From assembly GCA_018105865.1 (NCBI GenBank), contig CM030834.1, positions 14,262,719 through 14,326,718 on the forward strand: a stretch of DNA of 64,000 nucleotides. Reading direction: 5' to 3'. Below are positions 1-26,733 of this stretch, piece after piece. The position numbers and the translations under genes are program-made. The notes beneath the pieces were generated by a model. That model was not told the origin of the DNA. It saw only the letters and a program-made list of their open reading frames with translations, and searched no databases. Origin of the DNA: Metaphire vulgaris. Its lineage: Eukaryota > Annelida > Clitellata > Crassiclitellata > Megascolecidae. The first letter of the stretch is position 1; every line of letters starts with the position of its first letter.

Positions 1-225
1 TAGAAATTTTGTTTACTTACTTACTTAATTACAACAGTTTAGCTATTCAACAAACAAGAAACTGCTGAAAATCATCTGTATAAAATGCAGTCCCCAAGAA
101 AATCCTGGTTATATACATATACAATAAGCTATCTGATCAACAGGGAGTAGATTTGCTACATTCGTTTCATTAACTGCTCCATGAATTTCAACACGCCAAA
201 GATACTACTAAGTCAAGAAAGTTAC

Positions 226-16884
<16,659 letters not shown>

Positions 16885-17037
16885 CTAGACAGAAGAAGAA
16901 ATTTTCATTTTGCATTCCGTTGACCAATAAAAATTTTATTTAAAAATTAATGTATCTCGCCAAGACAAATATTCTAAATGCATCAGGTCATAACAATTAA
17001 ATCTGAAATTTGCATACAGACAGAAATGAATAGCAAC

Positions 17038-17193
17038 CAGGGGCACCCATCCATCTGGCTACTGGAAGCAGCTTCCCCCCTTCCCTGTGCTACTCTAATG
17101 TGATACCAAAACTCATGGGGGGGAGGAGAATTTCCTCCCCCTAGCTTTTTTAGAAAGCATTTGCTTCCTTTCTCCCCATCTGTGGGCGCCCTG
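17038..17193. mobile_element. Small hAT-type MITE (156 bp)
   Basis: Left CAGGGGCACCCATCC and inverted right CAGGGCGCCCACAGATGG, with a perfect 8-bp duplication ATAGCAAC (17030-17037 and 17194-17201). Confidence 0.9.
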
Positions 17194-17213
17194 ATAGCAA
17201 CAACTACAGCCAA

Positions 17214-17853
17214 GGGGTCGTCCATAATATTTTAAGAGATCTAAGAAAGCGTGATAGTTTGTGACAGAGGGGAGCAAAGATCACATGTGACATCACACTT
17301 TTCAGACATATAAATATAAGGTGATATTTTACTTTCTCTTCTGATGGATGTATTCTAAGAGAAGATGACACTAGTGCATAGTAATTATATTAAGCTAGGT
17401 ACATGGAATTTTAAATCACAATTACCTACATTTATAATCATAGCCAGAAATTGAATATTTCTATGTTTTGTGTTGAAAACTGAACGAGAAACTCAAGTTT
17501 ATTAAGTATTAAACCTGAGTGATGTAATTTATGGAAGCCTCTTTAATGGAGATGCAAGATTTGTAACGTACTTTGAATGGGGGCCGAAATTTGTTACATG
17601 AGATTTGTCTCACTTTCCATAAATAGTCAATGTTCTTTATGTTATTACATTTTTAGCAATTAATAACTCATCAATTACTGATGTATAATTGAGTGACCTT
17701 TTTTCTTTTTGACTTTGTTACATGCTCTTGTGCCATGCTTATTGAGTTGGGAAAAAATAAAGGATTTAATTTGATTTGAAAAAAAGATTGTGACAAGGGA
17801 AGGGGATGGCAAAAACTGGCAAAAATAGTGTGGTGTACTTTATGGACGTCCCC
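17214..17853. mobile_element. MITE of the GGGG-CGTCCATAA group
   Basis: Left GGGGTCGTCCATAA and inverted right GGGGACGTCCATAAAGTACA. The interior has ATCACATGTGACATCACA. A related copy starts near 20450 and is interrupted by the hAT element at 20598. Confidence 0.7.
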
Positions 17854-18017
17854 AATCGCAGTATCACTGGTATAATTATTATTTTTAAAAACGTTTCATT
17901 AGTTTATCATACATAGTATACAGGGGCATAGCCAAGAATTTGATTTGGGAGGGTATAAATAAATATTTTGGGTGGGTATAAATCTTAACTATAAACCACA
18001 TAAACCATATAAACCAC

Positions 18018-18565
18018 GGTAATTGGCTAGTTTAGTGTCCCAAATTAATCCTGACTTTTTCACAAATTGGCTAACTTTATAATGTTTGAGAATATGCCAT
18101 TTCATGTTGTCGCTATAAATGTATAAACTTGTATCAGTTATAAGTTATAAAATTTTAGTTATAAGTTGCAAAACCCATCAAAGAAATGACAGGTAGACCG
18201 CGTGCACTAAGAGAAATTGTACCTGCTATCCAGTTGCTAAACGTCCAAGAGATTAGTGATGAATTTGCGAACTTTCTGTCTATAAAACCAATTGATACAA
18301 ATGAGCATTGTTTGCAGTGGTTGGCTAGGTGTCGTCTCATCATGAACACATGTGTTTGAAGCGGTTGTCAGTTGCCTGCTTCATTAGCCAAATACTCCGA
18401 AGGTATCGATGGATACTGTTGGTCATGTAGGTACTTCATATAATTTTACAATAACTTTTTGAGTAGATTGGAGACAAAATGTATTAGTGAAATGATTGGA
18501 GACAGCATGTATTGATTTAATTTGGGACGCTAATTTAATTTAGGACGCTAAACTAGCCAATTACC
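18018..18565. mobile_element. MITE with GGTAATTGGCTAGTTTAG termini
   Basis: Left GGTAATTGGCTAGTTTAGTG and inverted right GGTAATTGGCTAGTTTAGCG, with a perfect 8-bp duplication TAAACCAC (18010-18017 and 18566-18573). The duplication length suggests a hAT relative, although the first bases are not the usual CAG. Confidence 0.85.
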
Positions 18566-19119
18566 TAAACCACATATAACCACATGTAAATCACATAAAA
18601 AAACTTTAAGGTAGACTGATTTGGAAGGGGTATATGTACCGATATACTGTGGAGATTTTGCGTGACTACTCAAATCTACCGCGTTTCGACGCATCGCGGC
18701 TACTAGAAATACGCTAGAAATATGTCACGTAACCAAAGTCCTATAGTTTAACATTATGAGTTTTAAATGTTTCCATTTAGCACTTTAAAGGTCACTTTTG
18801 ATATAATCTTATGATTCCATCGATTCCTGACCTTGAATACTAGCTTTCTGCTGTAGGAATTAATTTTCCGTCGATTATTAGTTAAGTTAGAAATGTTTTT
18901 GTGCAGCTCTGAAATTCGTGTCAGGCCTATATTTAATGTTGGATAATAGGGACTTCTTATAGCGCCCATTTCTCAGCTATTATAGACGCTAGAGAAGCGT
19001 GGTTACTCTTCACTCAAAGCTAATTTTATTGTGCATGCAAAGGTATAATTATTATGACCAGATGACATTTAATCATTTCATAATAATTGTTCAAAGGTTT
19101 AACATTGCCCTATGGGGAA

Positions 19120-19250
19120 AGGTCACGGTGACCTGTTGCTTTAGAAACCTGTTTGTTATTGGCGGCAAAGCCGCACCTTCACGAAACGGTGTTTTCTATT
19201 GGTTGAGGTTTCCCCTTCCCCTGCCTCTCCAATATTTTCCTATATAAGGC
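19120..19250 (+). promoter_or_regulatory. Promoter-like module: nuclear-receptor palindrome, two ATTGG boxes, TATA box
   Basis: AGGTCACGGTGACCT (19120-19134) is a perfect IR3 palindrome of the oestrogen-receptor type. ATTGG (inverted CCAAT) occurs at 19158 and 19198, and TATATAAG at 19241. A start site near 19270 would precede the CTGTAG/TCTGTATAG repeats. The order and spacing look like a Pol II promoter, perhaps from an LTR. No coding frame follows. Confidence 0.5.
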
Positions 19251-19307
19251 CAAACGCTCGGCCTGTTCTGTAGTTCTGTATAGAACTCCAGTCTGGGTAA
19301 GACTGAC

Positions 19308-19600
19308 TTGTTCGGCAGAGTCCGACCCTGAGTTTAGGCTGAGGTATCTCGTGGTAATAGCTGCTATACACTTGTTCGGCAATAGCTGACAGTCTTTCAG
19401 ACTGATATTCGTGGCAATAGCCGCTATACACTTGTTCGGCAGAGTCCGACACTCAGTTAACCCCTTAACTGGGTGCCCCGAGTAACGCTCGTCCATTTTA
19501 CATTGAGTTACAAATAGTTGCCCAGTTAAGGGGTTAAGGCTGAGGATATTCGTGGCAATAGACGCTATATTGTAACGTAGCGTTTGAAATGCGTTAGAGA
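19308..19600. repeat. Local tandem repeat, about three units
   Basis: The unit 'CGTGGCAATAGCCGCTATAC' + ACTTGTTCGGCAGAGTCCGA + 'CCCTGAGTTTAGGCTGAGG' recurs at about 19310, 19350-19440 and 19550 with changes. The last unit is split by the TTAA-flanked MITE. Confidence 0.75.
19457..19537. mobile_element. piggyBac-like MITE with TTAA target duplications
   Basis: TTAA at 19457-19460 and 19534-19537 flanks a 73-bp insert whose ends are CCCCTTAACTGGG and its inverse. The paralogous tandem unit at 19323-19345 (GACCCTGAGTTTAGGCTGAG) shows the empty site, so one TTAA and the insert are the added sequence. Confidence 0.75.
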
Positions 19601-20449
19601 TACATGTTAGGTATTGTACTTGCAATGACTGTATCTGTTAAATAGGAGTTAGTCAAGTTAAGTGAACTATGATTGACAATTGCTGGTTATAGTTAAGACG
19701 TTAATAAGTGAAAACGTTGTTGCTTGTTTAACATTATATGAATTACTAAACTCAGATGTGTTTAAATTGTTATCTCACAAGTAGGCTACACCAGACCGGG
19801 TTGGGACCTAGTTTTGAATTGTGAAGCCTCTCTCTCTTAGATTATTCCCCTCATTCATTTGCAAGTTCGCTGCAATACCCCCTCCCCCGTCGCTACGCCC
19901 CTGATAGTATATCTGCCTTGAGAGCGACCGAACGGAAACCGCTAGAATCAATTTGTAAATACCGACACGCAATGATCCAACATTTCCAAATTGTTAAAAT
20001 GCAACGATTCAAAGGCACCCCAATCCGCAAACAACGACTTTCGCGACATTGCTCGCAGAATTCCTACAGCGGTTTGGTCTGTAACTGAAATCCCCTTTGA
20101 TTTTCGAGTGGTGTCTATGCATTGCTTAGCGACCTTAGCCGAACGCGGTGATCGAAACAGCAAGCAAACTTACCAACAAAATGTTGATCGATTCAATTGG
20201 ACATGCCTTGCAATGGCATCGACCGTTAAACAACAGATTCAGAAAAAAATTATTTAAAAATTTAAAACTTAACTTCTCAACAGATTGCCGTTGCCATAGC
20301 ACCTGCTGTGATCTGTACTCAGTCCTCGCTGAGCAAACACGAGCGCGGCAAACATTATGCAGCGCTATTTTATACGATCGACTTCACGTGAATTTTATTT
20401 TCTTCCTAACGGTTTCGTCGATGTCTTATCGTGATGTAAGGGTTCGTCC

Positions 20450-20597
20450 TAAAGTACAACGCGTTCTAGGCAAAAGAGGTCTAGGAATGTGCCGCAGTTT
20501 GAGACAGGGGAGGGGTAAAGATTACCGTGACGTCACACTTTCCGTAGTACATATAAAACCTGAAATATGAGACGATATTTTACTTCATCTACTGATG
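20450..20597. mobile_element. MITE fragment related to 17214-17853
   Basis: GGGTTCGTCCTAAAGT, a 'GGGGAGGGGTAAAGATTACC' stretch, GTGACGTCACACTTTC and GATATTTTACTTCATCTACT align in order with 17260-17345. It resumes at 20921 after the hAT insertion. Confidence 0.55.
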
Positions 20598-20920
20598 CAG
20601 TGGTTCTCAACCCGTGGTCCGCGGACCAAAAGTGGTCCGCGAGAGGAGGGTCTACTGGTCCGCGGCAAATTCTGAAAAAACGTTAAATAAAAATTAGACA
20701 TATATATTTTCATGTCAGTGGCGTAGCCAAGGGGAAGGCTTGGGAGTTAAACCCCCTTGGGTGCCCGGACCCAATATTTTTAGAGTAAACAGCACAACTA
20801 AGTAAGGTGACGACCTTTTTTCTTTTTTGTCATATGATTTTTCTCAATTTTCAGGTGGTCAGCGAGAAATTTTTGATCTTCAAAAGTGGTCCGCGAGGCA
20901 AAGAGGGTTGAGAACCATTG
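20598..20920. mobile_element. hAT (Charlie-like ends) non-autonomous element
   Basis: CAGTGGTTCTCAACCCGTGG at the left and inverted CAATGGTTCTCAACCCTC at the right are the classic hAT-Charlie type ends. A perfect 8-bp duplication TACTGATG (20590-20597 and 20921-20928) flanks it. The insertion splits a MITE whose intact relative at 17335-17360 shows the empty site. A 'CAGTGGCGTAGCCAAGG' repeat end is nested at 20716. Confidence 0.9.
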
Positions 20921-21166
20921 TACTGATGAATGTATTTTAACAGAAAATGTCAATGGTGTTTGGTAATTACATTGTGGCATCAAGGGTGTTATGCTAGTTA
21001 ATTCACCGGTTCGCTGATGTTGACAATTTTTCAGCTTTTTAAGAGACAGACCACACGTGTGCATAACCGCCGAGAGAAATTCCGGGCCCATGTGCAGAAT
21101 AAAATTTCTTGACGACATTTTTTTGGCCTGTAAGCCTTTTTTACACCTTAAAATTACCTGACGACC

Positions 21167-21560
21167 CAGGCCCGCCGCAAGTGGGGGTGCAGGGGGTGCA
21201 GCTGCACCCCCTAAAAAAATGTAGGGGGTGCAGTGCACCCCCTGGAAAGAAGATGGGCTGCACCCCTCTGCACCCCCTTTCAGATAAAATTCGTCAAAAA
21301 ATTGACAAAATTTGCTAAAACTGGCCCAAAAATTGCTAAAATTGGTCCAAAATTGCCAACATTTGCAAAAAATGTGCAAAAAATCGCCAAAAATTTGCTA
21401 AAATTAGCAAAAAATTGCTAAAATTGGCCATAAAATTGCCAAAATTTGCCGAAAATTTGCAAACAATTATCTTGCCCCAAAGAAAAGTGTGAAATGATGC
21501 TACTGCTTTTATCTGGAGAAAATCTGCACCCCCTGATGAAAATTCGTTCCGGCGGGCCTG
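21167..21560. mobile_element. hAT-type MITE with GGGTGCAGCTGCACCC palindromes
   Basis: Left CAGGCCCGCCGCAAG and inverted right CAGGCCCGCCGGAACG, with a perfect 8-bp duplication TGACGACC (21159-21166 and 21561-21568). The left third is GGGGTGCA repeats with palindrome GGGTGCAGCTGCACCC. The middle (21295-21475) is a tandem run of 'AAAATTGCTAAAATTGGCC' units. A related fragment lies at 40725-40790. Confidence 0.9.
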
Positions 21561-21850
21561 TGACGACCTTTTTTTGCTTGTCGACCTTTTCACGCCGGGC
21601 CCCCCTTTTGCTCGCCGGGCCCCCTCTACTTTGGCATTATTATTCATATTATTGTTAATTATACGTATCCATCATGGCCCCCCAGACCGCCGGGCCCCTG
21701 TGCTGTTGCCCCTACCCCCTCTATGCGGCCCTGCAGTGTGTTTGGGGGAGGCGGGGAGTCTGCTGTAGAAACTGTAAGAAATAAGAGCGCAATGAAAATC
21801 AAAAGTCTAACTAGATTGTCCCTAGTTCTAGGGTAGCCGTACGGTCAAGG

Positions 21851-21902
21851 GGCTGTCCATCAATTACGTCAACAATTTTGTTGACGTAATCGATGGACAG
21901 CC
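21851..21902. mobile_element. TIR-only palindrome of the GGGGCTGTCCAT MITE group
   Basis: GGCTGTCCATCAATTACGTC + AACAA is followed by its near-perfect inverse, centred on TTTT. It is in effect the two ends of the 46005/46921 elements with no interior. Confidence 0.75.
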
Positions 21903-22053
21903 ACAAGCATTTTTCCAAGAACAGCTAATGTGCGATTTACAGGAGGTTTGTGAGCTAATCTGTCTCACTGGTTAAGGACGTCCCTAGTGATCAACACGGT
22001 GGAACCGCCACTGCTAGGTTAATAAATATCACATATAAATTTCCCGAGTAGTC

Positions 22054-22247
22054 CAGTGGCGTAGCCACGGGGGGTTTTGGGGGTTAAACCCCCCTTGGGC
22101 GGCGAAAAAATTGTTTTTGATGTATTCCCATGCAATTTTTATTTGTTGAGGCGATTTTTGGCGATTTGGGGGGTCAAAACCCCCTTGGCGGTTATCGACG
22201 AAATTTTTTTCAACCCCCCCCTTCCGGAAATCCTGGCTACGCCACTG
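22054..22247. mobile_element. hAT-type MITE (CAGTGGCGTAGCC family)
   Basis: Left CAGTGGCGTAGCCACGGGG and inverted right CAGTGGCGTAGCCAGGATTT, with duplication GAGTAGTC / GAGTAGCC (22046-22053 and 22248-22255). Related copies are at 20716, 44372 and 45144. Confidence 0.9.
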
Positions 22248-22433
22248 GAGTAGCCTATTCTTTTAAAATTTTAATTTAGCAGGGCAGTGTTCTTGTTTTT
22301 AAAGCCAATACAAATATTATGCAATACTAATGTTTTTAGCAGTCCACGTCATGCACTATTTTAGTTACGAGATTTGTCTGTATTTCGGATCACTCTTCTA
22401 CACGTATTGAATGTTCAATATCATTGCTGTTTC

Positions 22434-22621
22434 CAGTGGCGGCTCCAGGAGTTTGCAAGTGGGGTGGCGTTGGGGTGGCAACTTCTTATCGTGGTCGGGC
22501 CAACCATTTGTTGTTAGGTATGTAGTATTAAGTATAGGGTCCCAACAGGGGGGCCACTGGGGGGCCAGGCACTCAATAGGGAGGCACGGGCCCCCCCCGG
22601 CCCCATGTGGAGCCGCCACTG
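22434..22621. mobile_element. hAT-type MITE (CAGTGGCGGCTCC family)
   Basis: Left CAGTGGCGGCTCCAGGAG and inverted right CAGTGGCGGCTCCACATGG, with a perfect 8-bp duplication GCTGTTTC (22426-22433 and 22622-22629). Confidence 0.92.
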
Positions 22622-22680
22622 GCTGTTTCCAATGCTGGCCAGATTTGTGATTGAATGTTCTCTATTCAAGTCATGCGCTG

Positions 22681-22740
22681 CCTTCCTCCTCCTCTTCTTC
22701 CACCTTTTCTTCTTTTTCTTCTTCTTCTCATTCCTCCGGA
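22681..22740. repeat. Pyrimidine (CTT/CCT)n low-complexity run
   Basis: CTTCCTCCTCCTCTTCTTCC-type stretch of about 55 bases; pure purine on the minus strand. Confidence 0.8.
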
Positions 22741-23376
22741 CATTATAGCTCATTAGTTCTAAAATTTGATCATGTAAAGACAAGATAATCAAGACAATCT
22801 TCACATTTTAAAACAAACTCCACACTTCAATCTTCAATTGTAATTGTGTTTAATTTTAGAAGAGCTCTGATGCATAGTAATTATGTAGTATTTTATTAAG
22901 CGTAAACGCACAAACATTTATTATTGGGGTAAAGTTTCAATTTCCAGAGGCGAATTTTCCATGCACTGGAAACATGCCTAGATGAAACGCTGTCGATGTC
23001 ACTTGCAACAACAGTATTTACTTGTAAGTTATTACTTTAAATTACTTGTAACAACACTGTCAAGCAATAGCATCTGAATCATCATTTCCAATACATACTA
23101 CTAAGAAGTTCTTAGAACATTGGTAAAACATTCCGCAGCTATTCCCCATGGTTCAGCTGATGATGTTTTGAGTCAACAAATGTGGCTGCCGTATGGGAAT
23201 TTCCCAGTTAGTCGGCTTCAGCCAAATCACATAATGCCGTCTCCAGGCATAATACCTCCATAGTACAATCTTCGTCGGTGTGTGTGGTGCGCTTTCGCTT
23301 CCACTGTCGTCGTGAAATTCGCCGCCGCTCGTTCCCCTGGCGGCGTTTCTCGTTGAATTCCAGACAACCTTCTCAC

Positions 23377-23707
23377 CGTACACGAACGCGCGACATTTCT
23401 CTACCGACAGCAACTCGTTGACGAAGTCCTGGTCGTCTGTGGTCGAGCAGCAGGACTCGCTGTTGCTGCTGCGGCGGCACCGGCGCCGCGCCTCCTTCAG
23501 CTCGTGCTTCTGCTCGCGCTTTGCCGCTTTCTCGTCCGCCCGCGCCTGTTCTTCAGCGCCTGATGCATCTGGCTCACACTCCGAATAACGACGAACATCG
23601 CCTTGTCGATCTGCTCGCTGAAAGACACGGACTTCTTGAAGCGCGGCCGGAAGCGGATCGGACGGACCGTCTTCGAACCCCTCGGACTCCGTGTCGCTGC
23701 ACGTCAC
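23377..23707 (-). CDS. Putative first coding exon of the EFCAB5-like gene, in a CpG-rich island
   Basis: An open frame begins with ATG at 23707 (MTCSDTESEGFEDGPSDPLP). It is Arg/Glu/Ser rich, contains EKAAKREQKHELKEARRRCR, and ends KCRAFVY at a strong donor G|GTGAGA. It exits in phase 1, exactly the phase needed by the acceptor at 16884, so a splice would give one continuous frame across a 6.5 kb intron. The surrounding 23260-23850 is markedly CpG-rich compared with its neighbours, as expected for a promoter and first exon. The frame also stays open to 23153 if the donor is ignored. Linkage to the downstream gene is inference; it could be a separate gene. Confidence 0.45.
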
Positions 23708-23860
23708 GGCACTAGTGAGACGATCGAGACTGAACGACCACGGACTAAGAGCGTCGCTGGACTCGGACGGACATCGACCGCTGCTTTAGAATACCGTGCA
23801 GCTTTGGAGACGCAAGCCTATAGTGATGCGCGATATTAGAAAATGCTCGACGCTAATATA
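23708..23860. promoter_or_regulatory. CpG-rich promoter candidate
   Basis: The sequence just upstream (for a minus-strand gene) of the ATG at 23707 is dense in CG dinucleotides (CGAACGGCGG-like words, repeated ACGACGG), unlike the AT-rich flanks. I saw no TATA box. It is a candidate CpG-type promoter for the 23377-23707 exon. Confidence 0.3.
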
Positions 23861-24299
23861 GGCTACCGTGGCAAGAGTACCGTTATAGAAATCTTTATTC
23901 GCAGGCGCTGGCAACATAAGATAAACATCATTCTTAACTAACGATTTCACGTTCTGTTATTATACGATTGACAAAATAAAATGGTTTCCTAGAGAACCGA
24001 AGTGTAAAAGAGTGTTGACGATTCTTAACAATGTCACTTACTGGATTCAATCCAAGCATTTCACGATACAAATATCAATTGTTACTTTATCATAAGCATG
24101 AAAGATTTTGCATAAAGCTTGCTATATTGATCGATCCAAATAATAAGTGTTATACCCGTAGACCTAAACCGCGTAATTTCGTGAATTAATTGTTTTTAGG
24201 CAAATTCTGCTTCCGAATCGTTTAAGGGGGACCAAGATACAGTTTCCTAAATATGTGAGCTGTAGGCATATTATTGTCACCATTATCGTAATTAAACTA

Positions 24300-24726
24300 C
24301 AGTGGCGGTTCCAGGAACTCTTGGTGGGGGATGCGATGAATGTCTAGGAAGATCCCGCCAATTGTCAAAGGAATAATATGTAGGGCCTAAGCGGTTTAGA
24401 AGAAATCTGTCGATTTGATTTATAAAATATAATGCTCAGAATTGACAATGTAGAAAAGCCATTTTAGTCTGGTTGTACAAGTTGCAAAATCGAGTTTTCT
24501 ATTGCTGGAAGCGAATTTGTCAATGACATTGTCTATAGATATGTCCATATCATTGAATTTGTCAATGACATTGTCTATAGATATGTCCATATCATTGTGG
24601 ATATACTGTAGCTTACATCAAGGCTAATTCGTTTAGACATTAGATAATCATCATCCATTGAAGACGCATTTTGGAGGGCCGGTGGGGGATACATCTTCAG
24701 TCATTCCCAACGTGGAACCGCCCTTG
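24300..24726. mobile_element. hAT-type MITE (CAGTGGCGGTTCC family)
   Basis: Left CAGTGGCGGTTCCAGGAACT and inverted right CAAGGGCGGTTCCACGTTGG, with probable duplication TTAAACTA / GCAAACTA (6 of 8). It contains a direct tandem duplication of about 44 bp at 24511-24598. Same family as 42465-42758. Confidence 0.8.
24511..24598. repeat. Two-copy tandem repeat, about 44 bp unit
   Basis: GAATTTGTCAATGACATTGT followed by CTATAGATATGTCCATATCA occurs twice back to back without change. Confidence 0.85.
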
Positions 24727-24888
24727 GCAAACTATAAGTTATAGCACAAAGTTACAGTGGTTTTCACACAGGCTAACTCCTATAAACCACTTTAAATCAC
24801 ATCCTAGCTTCACTGCCCTTCGGATATTGACCATTGCCTAACTGATCATTCACACCTTTCCCATAGCTATTTCAAGAAAGGCTGAGCG

Positions 24889-24997
<109 letters not shown>

Positions 24998-24999
24998 GC

Positions 25000-25101
25000 A
25001 CCAGTTCTCATACCCAAGGGTATCAATCGACGGTATAAGAATAAGCAACTACTGTTGTGCTGCTCTCCAAAGTGCTATATAAATCCACGAGATTTCACTT
25101 A

Positions 25102-25179
<78 letters not shown>
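25000..25179 (+). mobile_element. L2/CR1-type retroelement 3' tail with (ATT)n
   Basis: AAAGTGCTATATAAATCCAC before a 75-bp ATT array resembles the 3' ends of L2/CR1-clade LINEs and their SINEs (GCGCTATATAAAT...ATT). The 5' limit is not clear. Confidence 0.5.
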
Positions 25180-25236
25180 GCAATTAGTAATTAAATTAAA
25201 TAGGGAAATAAGAACTTTGAAACAATTTGCCAAAAA

Positions 25237-25554
25237 CAGAGCGTAGCTAGGGGCGGAGAGGGCAAGCTACCCCGGGCACCGTCCTCCTGGGGGGGCGCAA
25301 GAAACCATGGTTGATTTTTATTGACGACGTGAGTTTTAACAAGTTAAACCAACTTAAACGCTCGTTGTCTAAAGAATTGCCAGTGTTACAAGAAAAAAGG
25401 TCATCATCTGCTTTTTGCACTACTTTCACTACTTTTCCCCTTCTCCGACGTCGTGAAAGCAAATAAAAAAGGTCATCACCATTTTTAGACTGATATCGGG
25501 ACGAAAAACTGATACCTTGCCCCGGGCGCTGAATACTCTATAGCTACGGTTCTG
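25237..25554. mobile_element. hAT-type MITE
   Basis: Left CAGAGCGTAGCTAGGGG and inverted right CAGAACCGTAGCTATAGAG, with duplication GCCAAAAA / GCCAAGAA (25229-25236 and 25555-25562, 7 of 8). It lies at the end of the minus-strand open frame 25555-25806. Confidence 0.85.
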
Positions 25555-25806
25555 GCCAAGAACTGGCTTAGCAGGCGAAAAAATTGGACGGTCTTGCTTA
25601 GGCACAACTTGTCAAGTTCCACAAGAGTTTTGAGGAGATACAAGAGCCAGCTGTCGTTGCGATAAATTGACGGAAATAGTTTACGAAAGGGATCTTTTGT
25701 AAACTTGAAGTGGTCGTGAGAGAACAGAAATGCGTTGTGTCCGTAGAACAAGTGGGATGCTTGAGTCACGCACGGGTCTAAATATGGCTTGGAATCGAGC
25801 AGCATA
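25555..25806 (-). CDS. Unrecognised coding-like exon, MITE inserted at its 3' side
   Basis: The minus-strand frame from ATG at 25803 encodes MLLDSKPYLDPCVTQASHLF, YGHNAFLFSHDHFKFTKDPF, RKLFPSIYRNDSWLLYLLKT and LVELDKLCLSKTVQFFRLLS, then QFLA. It has mixed residue composition and no low complexity. An acceptor-like GATTTAG precedes the ATG. The MITE 25237-25554 begins right after codon 'GCC'. No family recognised. It could be an exon, a single-exon gene remnant or chance. Confidence 0.35.
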
Positions 25807-26610
25807 GGCTAAATCTATCATCATGTGGTACAGTCTGGTGTAGGCCTAGTATATACAGCGTGGGACTATTAGCCTGATTTACAGTAAAGCAGCAATGAAT
25901 GAAGTGTCTGTGTACTGCGATAATGACTGTAATTCTGACTCGTTCTGCGCAAACGAGCTAGCCATTCGTGCCACAGAACCTCTGTCACCATACAAGCACG
26001 CATGACTCAGTGAGCACGACCATTATATGTCGGCATAAACGATAAATGCCTACACAGACAGCATGTGGGCTGCGTCTTTAGAATTCAGAATTTGAATCCA
26101 GCATATTATACAGTACATGCAGATTTAACGTCTGCAGATAGGCCTATTACCTTATGCACATATAGTTAAAGCAATATTGCAATATTCCCGCTCTGCGTCG
26201 TCGGAAAATCGAACAATAATTTTGGCGACCTTAAACCCCCTAACTGGTATCAGGTTCATAGTTATTATTTCATCAAAAAACAGCAACTTAATTTTCATTG
26301 ATCTGGAGTTTTGACCGTTATAGAGTCTACTGTTATAATGAGATATGTAGGCCTATATGCCCTTTAGCATTTTAGACTTAAGACTTAACACGGCAATAAA
26401 AAGCAGTTTAGACATGAACACATCGCGATGTCAAATTGGTCGCCATTGCGTTCCAACGGCGTACGCTATGACAGTAGGCTACTTGTATTAAATGCACGAC
26501 TGCTTAAAGAGTTTCTTTCGCTACTGAACTCCGTCAAACGTTCTGAATGTTGCGACTTTGCGACGGTGATCTTCGTCGTTTTCATTCATTTCGGGCAATT
26601 CAGAACTTCG

Positions 26611-26733
26611 TGAAAATGTCGCTCAATCTTTTGCAGCTATTAATTAATTAATTAATCTTTTGTCGAAAATGTCGCTCAATCTTTTGCAGCAATTAATTAA
26701 TTAATTAATTAATTAATTAATTAATTAATTATG
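26611..26733. repeat. 55-bp tandem duplication with (AATT)n
   Basis: GAAAATGTCGCTCAATCTTT + TGCAGC followed by TAATTAATTAAT occurs twice (about 26611 and 26666), the second ending in a 40-bp (AATT)n run. Confidence 0.85.

Larger units (their letters stand above)
17921..19903. mobile_element. Composite hAT-type element, about 2 kb, with nested insertions
   Basis: Left CAGGGGCATAGCC and inverted right CAGGGGCGTAGCG, flanked by a perfect 8-bp duplication ATAGTATA (17913-17920 and 19904-19911). Inside are another hAT-like element (18018-18565), a promoter-like module (19120-19250), a local tandem repeat (19308-19600) and a piggyBac-like MITE (19457-19537). No transposase frame was seen. Part of the interior may be a captured LTR or promoter. 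Confidence 0.85.

Noticed and set aside
19948..20163. Minus-strand open frame as another exon of the EFCAB5-like gene
   Set aside because: Its possible donor (TCG|GTATTT) is phase 0, which does not fit the exon starting at 16884, and no domain is visible.
20798..21658. Several open frames around the GGGTGCA and AAAATTGC repeats
   Set aside because: They are low-complexity translations of the hAT-type MITE at 21167-21560 and its flanks.
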